A stretch of 64,000 nucleotides of DNA from Paraburkholderia solitsugae (GCF_013177695.1 NZ_WOEY01000159.1:78731-142730), one strand, 5' to 3'. Numbered from the stretch's first letter, positions 9,078 through 18,070 are shown. Notes: generated by a model not told the origin, from the sequence alone. Made by a program: numbers and translations.

Positions 9078-10132
9078 TGTGCGTCTCCCGTCAATTCTTC
9101 CTGATGCGGCTGATGCAGTGGCACGCAGCGTACCGCGTCGCCCTCCTGCACGCCGAGTGCGGCACGCGCCGCATGCGACAACGACGCACCGCTTGCTTTA
9201 CCATCCGACAATGCACCGAGCACACAGCGAAACTCGCCGTCCGCACCGTTGTGCGCGATCAGATAGGTCGAGGCGTCGGCAGCTGCGCCGGCTTCGCGCA
9301 CTACACGTGTTTCATTGCGCGTCACGCAGGCACTGCGATCGACCTGCGCGGTCAACACCGGGCCCGCGTCGAAAATATCGATAAAGCGATCCGTCTCAAA
9401 GCCTTCTTCGAGGTGAATCTCATAGGCGAGCAGCGCCTTCGAATCCGGCTCGCCGAGCACGCGCTGCGCCGCTTCCGGCAGCAGCGGCACGTAGATCGGA
9501 TAGGTCGGCATCACTTCGGCGATAAAGGTGCGGCTGCGGCCACCCGATTCGATTTCGATGTCGGCAAAATTACGGCCGAAGAACTTGCGCCCCACCGCTT
9601 CCCAGAACGGCGACACGCCTGAGTCGTCGGTGACACCGAGCAGCAGCGAGAACACTTCGGACGTGAAGCGCTTGCGATTCGCGGCGATATACATCATCCG
9701 CGCTCGCGACATCAGATGCGCGGCCGCATCGCCACGCAGCGACGGGTCGATGTAAAAGCCCGCAAGCCGGCTCTTGCCGGTCAGTTCATGCGACATGGTC
9801 AGCGCATGAATCTTGCGGTTCACGTGCAACTCACGCGACGCATGAATCAGTGCGTCATTGCGAAACGCGTAGAACGGGTCCGAATAACCGGCTGCGGCGA
9901 CGATACTCGCCGTGCCCATCAGCTTGCCGCTCTCTGCGTCCTCAAGCACGAACAGATAGAACTCCTCGCCCGGAAAATCGACGTCCGCGCGAAACGAGTC
10001 TTCCGACAACGCGACGCGCGCTTCGAGCGCACGCCGGTCGTGCGGCAGCGAATGCAGCACCGGTTGCGCGGTGCGCGCCATATGTTCGAGCGCATCGAGA
10101 TCGGCGAGGCGGCCGGGGCGTACGAAGAGCAT
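9074..10132 (-). CDS. aruF: Arginine/ornithine N-succinyltransferase, alpha subunit
   Basis: A 352-residue paralogue of the adjacent aruG product, with the same AstA fold (LFVRPGRLADLDALEHMA, DSGVSPFWEAVGRKFFGRNF). Together they form the succinyltransferase acting on arginine and, in Pseudomonas, on ornithine. Two adjacent ATGs (10135 and 10132) follow the AGGA ribosome site; the second has the better spacing. It is 50 bp downstream of astC and overlaps aruG by 4 bp. Confidence 0.95.
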   Translation of the reverse strand: MLFVRPGRLADLDALEHMARTAQPVLHSLPHDRRALEARVALSEDSFRADVDFPGEEFYLFVLEDAESGKLMGTASIVAAAGYSDPFYAFRNDALIHASRELHVNRKIHALTMSHELTGKSRLAGFYIDPSLRGDAAAHLMSRARMMYIAANRKRFTSEVFSLLLGVTDDSGVSPFWEAVGRKFFGRNFADIEIESGGRSRTFIAEVMPTYPIYVPLLPEAAQRVLGEPDSKALLAYEIHLEEGFETDRFIDIFDAGPVLTAQVDRSACVTRNETRVVREAGAAADASTYLIAHNGADGEFRCVLGALSDGKASGASLSHAARAALGVQEGDAVRCVPLHQPHQEELTGDAQ

Positions 10133-10182
10133 CATCGTTCCTGTTGAATGTGACGCATGATCAATGCAGTCGGTGCGAGCGA

Positions 10183-11418
10183 TCAGTGCGACGCCGTTTC
10201 GGCTTTCGCGCCGACGATCTCGTCGATGGCCTTCGCCAGACGCGCGAAGCCTTCGTACATATCATCGAGCGGCATGATCAGCGACGGCACGAAACGCAAC
10301 ACGTCCGGACCGGCCATCAACATAATCACGCCGTGCTGACCCGCAGCCGTGACGAAATCTTTTGCGCGCCCCTTGAACGCATCGGTCAATTCAGCACCGA
10401 TCAACAGACCCTTGCCACGCACTTCCTTGAACAGACCAAAGCGTTCGTTCAGCTTCGCGAGTTGGCCCTTCAATGCTTCGCTGCGCGTACGCACACCTTC
10501 GAGCACCTTCGGATCGCTGATCAACTCGACCACCTTTTCCGCGATCGCCGCGCCCAGCGGATTGCCACCGTAGGTCGTGCCATGCACGCCAACCTTGAAG
10601 TGCGCGGCCAGTTCATTGGTGGTCAGCATCGCGCCAATCGGGAAACCGTTGCCGAGCGCCTTCGCGGTGGTCAGGATGTCCGGCGTCACGCCGGTATCCT
10701 GGTACGCGTAGAAATGACCGGTGCGACCCACACCCGTTTGTACCTCGTCAAAAATCAGCAGTGCGCCGTGCTCATCGCAGGCTTCGCGCAGCGCTTGCAG
10801 GAACGCCGGATCGGCCGGGATCACACCGCCCTCGCCCTGAATCGGCTCGACGATCACCGCGCACGTCTTCGCGCCGATCGCTTGCTTAGCCGCTTCGATA
10901 TCGTTGTACGGCAGATGGATGATGCCGGCCGGCACCGGGCCAAAGCCTTCCGAATACTTCGGCTGGCCGCCGACGCTCACGGTAAAGAACGTGCGGCCGT
11001 GGAACGACTGGGTGAACGAGATGATTTCGACTTTATCGGCGCCATGGCGCTCGAACGCGACGCGGCGCGCCAGCTTCAATGCCGCTTCGTTCGCTTCCGC
11101 GCCCGAGTTGGCGAAGAACGCGCGGTCGGCGAAGGTCAGGTCTTCGAGACGTTTGGCGAGACGCAGCACCGGTTCGTTGGTGTAGCCGTTACCGATGTGC
11201 CACAGCTTGCCGCCCTGCTCGTGCAGGACTTTCAGCAGTTCAGGATGCCCATGACCGAGCGCGGTGACGGCGATACCGCCGGCGAAGTCGATGTAGTCGC
11301 GGCCTTCCGTATCCCAGACACGCGAGCCGAGACCACGGTCCGGCACGAAGGCGGCGGGCGAAAACACCGGCACCATCACTTCGTCGAAGGTCTGGCGTGT
11401 CACAGTCAGGTCGTTCAT
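10183..11418 (-). CDS. astC: Acetylornithine/succinylornithine aminotransferase
   Basis: A 411-residue class III PLP aminotransferase. In this operon it converts N2-succinylornithine to succinylglutamate semialdehyde; the family (AruC/ArgD) also accepts N-acetylornithine. Visible features are the cofactor motif NSGAEANEAALKLAR, Asp224 in LIFDEVQTG and the PLP-binding Lys253 in TTAKALGNG. An AGGA ribosome site precedes the ATG at 11418. It is the first catabolic gene after argR. A 143-bp gap upstream holds possible ArgR half-sites, so astC-aruFG-astDBE may have its own arginine-induced promoter besides read-through from hisQMP-argR. Confidence 0.95.
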   Translation of the reverse strand: MNDLTVTRQTFDEVMVPVFSPAAFVPDRGLGSRVWDTEGRDYIDFAGGIAVTALGHGHPELLKVLHEQGGKLWHIGNGYTNEPVLRLAKRLEDLTFADRAFFANSGAEANEAALKLARRVAFERHGADKVEIISFTQSFHGRTFFTVSVGGQPKYSEGFGPVPAGIIHLPYNDIEAAKQAIGAKTCAVIVEPIQGEGGVIPADPAFLQALREACDEHGALLIFDEVQTGVGRTGHFYAYQDTGVTPDILTTAKALGNGFPIGAMLTTNELAAHFKVGVHGTTYGGNPLGAAIAEKVVELISDPKVLEGVRTRSEALKGQLAKLNERFGLFKEVRGKGLLIGAELTDAFKGRAKDFVTAAGQHGVIMLMAGPDVLRFVPSLIMPLDDMYEGFARLAKAIDEIVGAKAETASH

Positions 11419-11470
11419 GGCAAATCCTCGTTACAGGTGAGAGGTAATACACGTAGTGTAGGAAACCGCA

Positions 11471-11498
11471 CGCGATACGTCTTGCGCATACGCGACGC
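11471..11498 (-). promoter_or_regulatory. Possible ArgR (AraC-type) tandem half-sites upstream of astC
   Basis: On the minus strand CGTCGCGTATGCGCAAG (11497-11481) is followed by TATCGCGTGCGG (11477-11466). The TCGC cores are exactly 20 bp apart, two helical turns, the layout AraC-family dimers prefer. The first matches the TGTCGC-N8-AA pattern reported for Pseudomonas ArgR except at its first base. A further inverted TGTCGCGTGCGG lies at 11523-11534. The astC start is about 50-80 bp downstream. This is pattern matching only. Confidence 0.4.
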
Positions 11499-11561
11499 TT
11501 TCTATGAGCTTCCGGGCGGATATGTCGCGTGCGGCTTGCAGACTGCGCGCTTTCCGGCCGT

Positions 11562-12602
11562 TTATTCCGCCTGGTCGGGCGGTTCGATCAACGCGCCCGG
11601 TCGCGGCTCACTAGCCGCGGCGCCGGTCTGTTTGTCGATCCAGTTACGACGATCCTCGCGCGGTGTGACACCAAAGCGTTCGCGGTAAGCATTCGAAAAG
11701 TGCGCTGCCGAAGAAAAACCGCAAGCAAGGCTGATCTGCACCACCGATTTGCTGGTGCGCTGCAATTGCGTGCGCGCTTTCGAGAGCCGCAGGCCAAGAT
11801 AGTATTTGGACGGCATCGAGCCGAGATACTGGCGAAACAGGCGTTCCAACTGACGCCGCGAGACACCGACAAGACCCGCAATTTCATCGGTCGTGAGCGG
11901 GTCTTCGATATTCGCTTCCATCAACATCAGCGCATCGTTCAGGCGCGGATGGCGCTCGCCCGGCGCCGTCACGAACGGAATGCGCTGCCGCTCTTCGCCC
12001 GCGCGCAACACGCCGACGCCGAGCGTATCGGCAATCCGGTCCGCCAACTCCGGCCCATGATCGCGGCCGATCATCGCCAGCATGAAGTCCACGGTTGCCT
12101 GACCGCCCGCGCAGGTTGCGCGATCACGGTCGATTTCGAAGATCTGCTGGGTGACGATCGAGCGCTCGAACTGCTCGGAGAACTGCTGATAGGTTTCCCA
12201 GTTGACGCTCACACGATAGCCAGACAACTGCCCCGCCATCGCCAGCCACCAGACACCGTGATGAATGCCGGTGACGAGCGGCGTACGCTGCCCGACGCGC
12301 GAAAGGCTCGCGAGAAAGAGGCGATAGTCCGCGAATTGCTGGAACCGCTCGCTGACGATGATCAGCCAGTCGCACGCAATCGCATCGCCGAACGCCGCAT
12401 CGGCCGGCCATTGCGCGCCGCCCGACAAAGGCACCGCGCGGCCGTCCCACGAACAGACCTGCACGCGGTACAGCGCCCGGCCGTCGATTTCGTTGGCGAG
12501 ATTGAGCGCGTCGACAATCGGCCCGACGCCCGACATCGACACCGGCGGCAAGGCGACGATTGCGACCTGCGTAGTGCGAGCCGGATTGGACGTGCGAGCC
12601 AT
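11562..12602 (-). CDS. argR: AraC-family regulator of arginine metabolism (ArgR, GATase1-like plus HTH)
   Basis: A 346-residue protein with an N-terminal DJ-1/PfpI-like domain (residues 10-190, GIHHGVWWLA elbow region) and a C-terminal AraC double helix-turn-helix (about 225-325). The latter includes LTTDEIAGLVGVSRRQLERLFRQYLGSMPSKYYLGLRL. In Pseudomonas aeruginosa ArgR has this domain order and the same position between aotJQMOP and aruCFGDBE; it activates both in the presence of arginine. Here it lies between hisP and astC. The ATG at 12602 is preceded by an in-frame GTG; neither has a clear ribosome site. The function is a firm family-plus-context inference. Confidence 0.88.
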   Translation of the reverse strand: MARTSNPARTTQVAIVALPPVSMSGVGPIVDALNLANEIDGRALYRVQVCSWDGRAVPLSGGAQWPADAAFGDAIACDWLIIVSERFQQFADYRLFLASLSRVGQRTPLVTGIHHGVWWLAMAGQLSGYRVSVNWETYQQFSEQFERSIVTQQIFEIDRDRATCAGGQATVDFMLAMIGRDHGPELADRIADTLGVGVLRAGEERQRIPFVTAPGERHPRLNDALMLMEANIEDPLTTDEIAGLVGVSRRQLERLFRQYLGSMPSKYYLGLRLSKARTQLQRTSKSVVQISLACGFSSAAHFSNAYRERFGVTPREDRRNWIDKQTGAAASEPRPGALIEPPDQAE

Positions 12603-12630
12603 CACTGATCAGTAAAACGCGAGCCGCGCG

Positions 12631-13422
12631 TTACTTCAGGCTGCCGGACAGGAACTGCTTGAGCCGTTCGCTGCGCGGCGTGGTCAGCACTTCAGCGGGC
12701 AAGCCCTCTTCTTCAGTGCGGCCCTGGTGCAGGAACATCACGTGATTCGACACGTTGCGCGCGAAGCCCATTTCGTGCGTGACGACGATCATCGTACGGC
12801 CTTCTTCGGCGAGCTTCTGCATGACCTTCAGCACTTCACCGACCAGTTCGGGATCGAGCGCCGAGGTGGGCTCGTCGAACAGCATCACGTCGGGGTTCAT
12901 CGCCAGCGCGCGCGCAATGGCGACGCGTTGCTGCTGACCGCCCGACAGATGCGACGGATACTGTTTTTCCAGACGCGGCGCGAGACCCACCTTCTCGAGA
13001 TATTCACGTGCACGTTCTTCGGCTTCGCGGCGCGACATACCGAGCACATGAATCGGTGCTTCGATGATGTTCTCGATCACGTTCATGTGCGCCCACAAGT
13101 TGAAGTGCTGGAACACCATCGCGAGTTTCGTGCGGATGCGTTGCAGCTGCTTGTGATCGGCCACTTCCAGATTGCCAGCGCGGTCGGCTTTGGTCTTGAC
13201 CATTTCGCCATCGACGACGATCTGCCCCGCGTTCGGCCGCTCCAGAAAATTGATGCAGCGCAGGAAGGTGCTCTTGCCCGACCCGCTCGCGCCGATGATG
13301 CTGATCACGTCACCCTTGTTCGCGTTGAGCGAGACGCCCTTGAGCACTTCGTTGTCGCCGTAGCGCTTGTGGATGTCCTGAACGGCGAGCTTGCAAGCTT
13401 CGGTTTGAGTCGTGTGGAGCAA
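12631..13422 (-). CDS. hisP: Basic amino-acid ABC transporter ATP-binding protein
   Basis: A 263-residue ATPase of the HisP/AotP type that powers uptake of arginine-family amino acids. Walker A is GASGSGKST (44-52), the signature is LSGGQQQR (159-166), and Walker B with D-loop is VMLFDEPTSALD (179-190). It appears to start with TTG at 13422: a GGGAG ribosome site lies 7 nt upstream and no ATG precedes the conserved part. It is third in the hisQ-hisM-hisP-argR order on the minus strand. Confidence 0.94.
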   Translation of the reverse strand: MLHTTQTEACKLAVQDIHKRYGDNEVLKGVSLNANKGDVISIIGASGSGKSTFLRCINFLERPNAGQIVVDGEMVKTKADRAGNLEVADHKQLQRIRTKLAMVFQHFNLWAHMNVIENIIEAPIHVLGMSRREAEERAREYLEKVGLAPRLEKQYPSHLSGGQQQRVAIARALAMNPDVMLFDEPTSALDPELVGEVLKVMQKLAEEGRTMIVVTHEMGFARNVSNHVMFLHQGRTEEEGLPAEVLTTPRSERLKQFLSGSLK

Positions 13423-13501
13423 GATGCTCTCCCTTTGAAAATACGGATCAATCTTGGTGACGGCGCGAGCCAGCCGCGCCGCTCTATCGAAACATGCCTG
13501 C

Positions 13502-14215
13502 TCAGTGCGTGCGCACCGCCAGGTAACCCAGCCAGTGACGCTCGGCGCGGCGGAACAAGGCCACCAGCGCGAACGATACCACCAGGTAAATCAGCGCCGC
13601 GAGGCCGAACGCATCGAACGACTGATAGGTGGCGGAATTCGCATCGCGCGCCACCTTCAGGATGTCCGGCACCGTGGCGGTGAACGCGACCGTGGTGGCG
13701 TGCAGCATCAGGATCACTTCGTTACTGTACAACGGCAGCGCCCGGCGCAGCGCGGACGGTATCACAATGCGGCGGTACATCGTGAACCAGCTCATGCCGT
13801 AGGCGCGGGCCGCTTCCACTTCGCCGTGCGACGTCGAACGAATCGCGCCGGCGAAAATCTCGGTGGTGTACGCACAGGTGTTCAGTGCGAAGGCGAGAAT
13901 CGCGCAATGAAACCCGCTGCGGAAAAACGCGTCGAGCAGCTCATGCGAGCGCACGAATTCCAGGCTGTACATGCCGGTGTAGATCAGCAGCAACTGCACG
14001 TACAGCGGCGTGCCGCGAAACACGTAGGTATAAAGACGCACCGGCGTCGACAGCCAGCGTTTCTTCGATACACGGGCCACGGCCAACGGAATCGACGTAA
14101 AAAAGCCGATACCGATCGACGCCACCAGCAGCCACAGCGTGACGGCCAGACCGGACATACGCTGACCGTCCCAGTACAGGAACGCGCGCCAGAATTGATT
14201 GAGAATGTCGATCAT
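13502..14215 (-). CDS. hisM: Basic amino-acid ABC transporter permease (HisM type)
   Basis: A 237-residue inner-membrane permease with five predicted hydrophobic segments. It has the conserved EAA-type cytoplasmic loop (EVEAARAYGMSWFTMYRRIVIP, near residue 150) that docks onto the ATPase. RGTPLYVQLLLIYTG is typical of HisM/ArtM/AotM. Six bases separate it from hisQ, so the pair is co-translated and forms the membrane heterodimer. Confidence 0.93.
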   Translation of the reverse strand: MIDILNQFWRAFLYWDGQRMSGLAVTLWLLVASIGIGFFTSIPLAVARVSKKRWLSTPVRLYTYVFRGTPLYVQLLLIYTGMYSLEFVRSHELLDAFFRSGFHCAILAFALNTCAYTTEIFAGAIRSTSHGEVEAARAYGMSWFTMYRRIVIPSALRRALPLYSNEVILMLHATTVAFTATVPDILKVARDANSATYQSFDAFGLAALIYLVVSFALVALFRRAERHWLGYLAVRTH

Positions 14216-14221
14216 GGTCGA

Positions 14222-14923
14222 TTAGAGCTCCGCGTGGCGCACGCCGATCGAATAGCGCTTTTCCAGCCAGATCAGCACGAGATTCGATACGGTGGTGATC
14301 GCCAGATAGATCAGCGCGGCGACCAGAATGAAGAAGAACATGTTGAAGGTGCTCTTGCCGGCGTCCTGCGCGGCTTTGACGACATCGGCGAGACCGATGA
14401 TCGACACCAGCGCCGTCGCCTTGACCAGCACCTGCCAGTTATTGCCGATGCCCGGCAGCGCGAAGCGCATCATTTGCGGGAACAGGATGCGCCTGAACAC
14501 GCGCGCTCCGCTCATGCCGTAGGCGCTGCCCGCTTCGAGCTGACCGCGCGGCACGGCGAGAAACGCGCCGCGGAAGGTTTCGGTGAAGTATGCGCCGTAG
14601 ATGAAGCCGAGCGTCAGCACGCCTGCCACGAACGGATCGATATCGAACTGCGGCAGATTGAGTGCGTCGGTGAGATTGTTGACCGCGATCTGGATGCTGT
14701 AGAACAGCAGCAGCATCAGCACGAGGTCGGGTACTGAGCGGATCAGCGTCGTATAGCCGGTTGCGATTGCCCGCAGCGGGCGGTTGAACGAGAGTTTCGC
14801 CGCCGCGCCTGCGAGGCCGAGCAGCACGGAGGCTGCCAGCGACAGGACGGATAGCTCGATCGTCTGGATCGTGCCGGCCAGCAACACCGGACCAAAGCCG
14901 TAAAGGAACACGCGTGTCTCCAT
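14222..14923 (-). CDS. hisQ: Basic amino-acid ABC transporter permease (HisQ type)
   Basis: A 233-residue permease, partner of HisM. Hydrophobic segments surround RSVPDLVLMLLLFY and the EAA loop LEAGSAYGMSGARVFRRILFPQ. The start at 14923 (METRVFLYGFGPVLLAG) matches the length and opening of enteric HisQ; in-frame ATGs at 14977 and 15001 would add 18-26 charged residues. No strong ribosome site is visible. It is the promoter-proximal gene of the arginine uptake/degradation block. The 250 bp before it hold nothing recognisable before repeat element A begins. Confidence 0.92.
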   Translation of the reverse strand: METRVFLYGFGPVLLAGTIQTIELSVLSLAASVLLGLAGAAAKLSFNRPLRAIATGYTTLIRSVPDLVLMLLLFYSIQIAVNNLTDALNLPQFDIDPFVAGVLTLGFIYGAYFTETFRGAFLAVPRGQLEAGSAYGMSGARVFRRILFPQMMRFALPGIGNNWQVLVKATALVSIIGLADVVKAAQDAGKSTFNMFFFILVAALIYLAITTVSNLVLIWLEKRYSIGVRHAEL

Positions 14924-15389
14924 CCAAGATTTATTGAGGATGTCACGGATGGGGCGGGGTATGCCTGCCCGACTCATCCGGCATGGCGCGGAGTCTCGCA
15001 AGCGGAAATTAATTTCTCAAAGGGATGGGGGATGCATGCTGCGATGCAGCAATGGGCCGTTTGCGATGGCTGGGCGCTTGTAGGGCTTGGTTTTGTGGGG
15101 GGTATGGTTTTGTAAGGTGCAGGGAGCGCTGCGAGCGCTGGGGCGATTTAGCAAGTTTTGAGTCGCTTTTTTGATAGGCATGCGGTGGGGCTTTTGTCTG
15201 TTTGCCTACGGCGTTGGGTTTTGCCCTGGATTGTTTGCCTTCGCGGCGCTTGTTCGTCTGTGCGCCTGCGGCGTTGGCCTTTGCTTGGATTGTTTGCCTG
15301 CGCGGCGCTTTTTGGCTGTGCCCTTACGGCGTTGGCCTTTCCTTGATTTGATATTGGATTATTAGCGTCGCCCCTGTGCGGGGCGGGCA

Positions 15390-15424
15390 CCTACTTTTCT
15401 TTGCCTGCCGCAAAGAAAAGTAGG
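15390..15424. repeat. 15-bp stem hairpin, left arm of element A
   Basis: Perfect stem CCTACTTTTCTTTGC pairs with its complement across the loop CTGCC. It is the same hairpin as at 16034-16068, 28173-28207 and 63213-63247, with paired substitutions between loci. Confidence 0.9.
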
Positions 15425-15737
15425 CAAAAGAAAGCGGCTCAAACCGCAAATTTTTAAGCGGGTCCCCCGCGCAGCCACGGTAGTGGTGCATCTGGAATCT
15501 GTGTTCTCGCACCTTCAGCGTCAGTGACAAAGGGCTCATCAGCGCCCACTCCGCACTACGTGCGTCGCGGATGGGTCTGCCCGGGAAACCGTGAGGCTTC
15601 GATTGCGCGTGGTGGGAACCATCGGCTTCGCCTCGGCAAAGTGCCCAAGTATCCAAAAGACAATTTGCGCCAGCAAATGAAAGCCCGATAACTCAGGCCG
15701 AACGAAACGCCGGTGCGGCGCAGTTGCAGTTGCGGTG

Positions 15738-15821
15738 GCACTCGCACTCGCACTCGCAGTGGCAGTGGCAGTGGCAGTGGCAGTGGCAGTGGCAGTGGCA
15801 GTGGCAGTGGCAGTGGCAGTG
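15738..15821. repeat. Hexanucleotide tandem array in the core of element A
   Basis: Three copies of GCACTC are followed without a break by eleven perfect copies of GCAGTG, 84 bp in all. A perfect simple-sequence array of this length is prone to slippage, so its copy number is likely to vary between strains. It is absent from elements B and C. Confidence 0.95.
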
Positions 15822-16033
15822 CAATGATGAGCCAGGGGTCTGAGCAAAACGCAAGAGCTGAATCGCAGCGGACGGTTTTAAGAAGTACCGTTCGGCGCGC
15901 GCAGCGCCGCCGGAAGTATGACGCCCATGTCACTCACGCCGAATGTGCGGGAACACAGATTCCAGATGCACCACTGCCCCCTCCAAGCCAGGGGACCCGC
16001 TTAAAAATTAGCGGTTTGAGCCGCTTTCTTTTG

Positions 16034-16068
16034 CCTACTTTTCTTTGCGGCAGGCAAAGAAAAGTAGG
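16034..16068. repeat. 15-bp stem hairpin, right arm of element A
   Basis: The inverted partner of the hairpin at 15390-15424, with an identical 15-bp stem; the loop GGCAG is its reverse complement. Confidence 0.9.
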
Positions 16069-16228
16069 TGCCCGCCCCGCACAGGGGCGACGCTAATAAT
16101 CCAATATCAATTCAAGGAAAGGCCAACGCCGTAGGCATACAGAGAGAAAGCGCCAAGCAGGCAAAAAACCCAGGAAAAGCCCATCGCCATAGGCACACAG
16201 ACAAAGCGCCGCGCAGGCAAAAAAAACC

Positions 16229-17182
16229 TTAATCAATCCCTAATCGAGCCCGAATCGCCGGCAACATAACCTCCACCGCCGCGCGCCCCTCCTCAATCGC
16301 CGGACCGGCACGGTGAAAATCAAAAATCCCCATCCCACCCAGCCGCGGCTGAATCAAAATATCGGCCGGCTCGCCAGCAAGGCGACTCCGCGAAATCCGC
16401 ACCTGCATGATGTCAATACTCTGCGCGATCGAACTCAGCATCGACGGCACCCGCGCACTCGGCGCCGGCGCCACCCGCACATCATCGGAAGCGCGCCCTT
16501 CCGCCGGCGCAAGCCACCGCGGCCAAGGCTTCCCGTTCCGCCGCAGCGCGACCGGCGGCGGCGCATCCGGATCGAGCGCCGGCGTGTCGACCGCCGCGCC
16601 GCCAAAATCGCGCCCATTCAGAATGTCGTTGTTCAGATCGACCGCGATCACGCAGTCCGCACGCATGCCGCGCGCCACCGAGACCGGCACCGGATTGCTC
16701 AAGCCGCCGTCCACCAGCCACACGCCGTTGTAAAACACCGGCGTGAAAATCCCCGGAATCGCAATCGAGGCGCGCACCGCATCGACCACGCTGCCGTCCT
16801 GCAACCAGCTCTCGCGTCCCGAATCAAGTTCGGTGGCCACCGCCGCGAACGGCATGTTCAACTGCGCAATCGAGCGGCCGGCGAATTTGTCCGCGAATAT
16901 CTGGATCACCTTGCGCCCACCGAGCAAGCCGCCTGAAAACCGCAGATCGAGTAGCCGCACCACCGTCTGCCAGGTGAGCCGCGAAACCCACTCCTCCAGC
17001 CAGTCGAGGTCGCCGTTCGCGTAGATCGCGCCCACCAGCGCGCCGATCGACGTGCCGCACACCACATCCGGCTTGATGCCCGCATCGTGCAACGCGCGAA
17101 TCGCGCCAATATGCGCCCAGCCGCGTGCGGCCCCACCCCCCAACACCAGCCCGATACGGCTGTATCGACGTCGATGTATCAT
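16229..17182 (-). CDS. Patatin-like phospholipase, RssA type
   Basis: A 317-residue patatin-family serine hydrolase. It shows the oxyanion glycine loop GGGAARG (15-21), the nucleophile elbow GTSIGAL with Ser45, and the catalytic-dyad aspartate in WLVDGGLSNPVPV (Asp158). These are the hallmarks of the RssA/NTE-like group, soluble or membrane-associated lysophospholipid esterases. The C-terminal quarter has a Pro/Ala-rich segment (about 200-250) and ends with a PRLGGMGIFDF motif common in proteobacterial RssA. The gene lies 22 bp downstream of the lipoprotein gene on the same strand and the two may be cotranscribed. Its stop codon abuts repeat element A. The physiological substrate is unknown. 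Confidence 0.9.
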   Translation of the reverse strand: MIHRRRYSRIGLVLGGGAARGWAHIGAIRALHDAGIKPDVVCGTSIGALVGAIYANGDLDWLEEWVSRLTWQTVVRLLDLRFSGGLLGGRKVIQIFADKFAGRSIAQLNMPFAAVATELDSGRESWLQDGSVVDAVRASIAIPGIFTPVFYNGVWLVDGGLSNPVPVSVARGMRADCVIAVDLNNDILNGRDFGGAAVDTPALDPDAPPPVALRRNGKPWPRWLAPAEGRASDDVRVAPAPSARVPSMLSSIAQSIDIMQVRISRSRLAGEPADILIQPRLGGMGIFDFHRAGPAIEEGRAAVEVMLPAIRARLGID

Positions 17183-17204
17183 GTCTTCCCCACCTTTTTA
17201 CCCG

Positions 17205-17756
17205 CTATCGCCCACGTATCACGTCCGAGCGCGATGTCGTGTACACCTTCTGAAATTGATCGAAGTGCACGTTGAAAATGCCTTCTTCAGTCACGCCGCC
17301 CTCGCGCCACTTCCAGCTCCAGACGGTTTCCGGTTTCAGCGGAAACACGGCGATCTGGCCAGGCTTGCCGAGCAGGTGGCGCACCTCGTCTTCAGTCATG
17401 CCGATGCGAATCTTCCCGAAGTTGTCGGCGGTTAGCACCTGCGTGATGGATTGCAATTTGCCGTCGCGGTCGATGTCGACCATGTACGTATTCAGCCCCT
17501 GCGGGCCACGCGGATATTCGAAGCGCTTCGAGCCGTCAGTAAACGTGCGCTCGGTTTCCGGCTTGCCCATCTGATCGCGGATCTCCGCCTCAGTCGTGAC
17601 GCCCGGCGTCATATTCTTGAGCAATAACGCGTCCGGCTTGACGGCGTTGAAGAATTCCTTGAGTTTTTGCACGGCGCGGTCGCTCTGTTGGTCGTCGCAA
17701 CCGGTCAGCGCAACGCACGCGGCCAGCATCGCGACAGTAAGCAGTTTCAGGCTCAC
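17205..17756 (-). CDS. BamE/SmpA-like lipoprotein
   Basis: A 183-residue predicted lipoprotein. A GTG start at 17756 is preceded by AGGAA with 7-nt spacing, giving the signal MSLKLLTVAMLAACVALTGC with lipobox LTGC, so the mature protein would start at Cys20 and be lipidated. Two BamE/SmpA-type repeats follow: MTPGVTTEAEIRDQMGKPE and IRIGMTEDEVRHLLGKPGQ, each the typical 'G-M-T-x-x-E-V-x-x-x-x-G-x-P' turn. BamE helps the outer-membrane barrel assembly machine, but this doubled protein is a paralogue, not the standard BamE. Its role in envelope maintenance is an inference. Confidence 0.83.
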   Translation of the reverse strand: MSLKLLTVAMLAACVALTGCDDQQSDRAVQKLKEFFNAVKPDALLLKNMTPGVTTEAEIRDQMGKPETERTFTDGSKRFEYPRGPQGLNTYMVDIDRDGKLQSITQVLTADNFGKIRIGMTEDEVRHLLGKPGQIAVFPLKPETVWSWKWREGGVTEEGIFNVHFDQFQKVYTTSRSDVIRGR

Positions 17757-17959
17757 AGCGAGTTTCCTGTACGGATGCGAAGCTGCAATCCGCCCGCATC
17801 CCGTTGTGTAGGGTGTACTACAGGATAACCGCGTACGGAAAAAACCGCGAGCGAGGGCGGCAATGCGGCGTGGCGCCTTTATGCAGAGTGGATTGCGGTG
17901 GGATGCGATTACGTGACGAAGCCGCGGAAAAACTGTGAAAAACCGCAGGAGACTGTATA

Positions 17960-17989
17960 GGCAAAGGCAAAGGCAAAGGCAAAGGCAAC
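17960..17989. repeat. GGCAAA hexamer microsatellite
   Basis: Four perfect GGCAAA copies followed by one degenerate copy, upstream of the BamE-like lipoprotein gene. Confidence 0.85.
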
Positions 17990-18070
17990 GGCGCAGCAAA
18001 ACGCGCCGCAACAGGCACCGCAAAAGGGCGGCAAGTTCGCGCTGAACCCGCAAAAACCGTTGCCACAAGC

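Larger units (their letters stand above)
15178..16228. repeat. Inverted-arm intergenic repeat element, copy A
   Basis: About 1.05 kb without a gene. The left arm (about 15178-15560) and right arm (about 15890-16228) are inverted copies. Around 15340-15465 and its complement, about 140 bp are nearly identical. Each arm runs, from outside in: degenerate tandem units of about 57 bp (three left, two right), a CGCCCC/GGGGCG hairpin, a 15-bp hairpin, GCGG-CTCAAA-CCGC, GCGGGTCCCCCGC, then a conserved stretch around GGTGCATCTGGAATC. The core carries a hexamer array. Both arms share GCGTCGCCCC, a variant absent from copies B and C. The right end abuts the stop codon of the patatin gene at 16229. Short reading frames occur in every phase but are broken by indels between copies. 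Confidence 0.85.

Noticed and set aside
15708..15850. Frames through the GCAGTG array that encode long Gly-Ser or Leu-Pro repeats
   Set aside because: They arise from the hexamer array alone, have no ribosome site, and the surrounding element is noncoding in the other copies.
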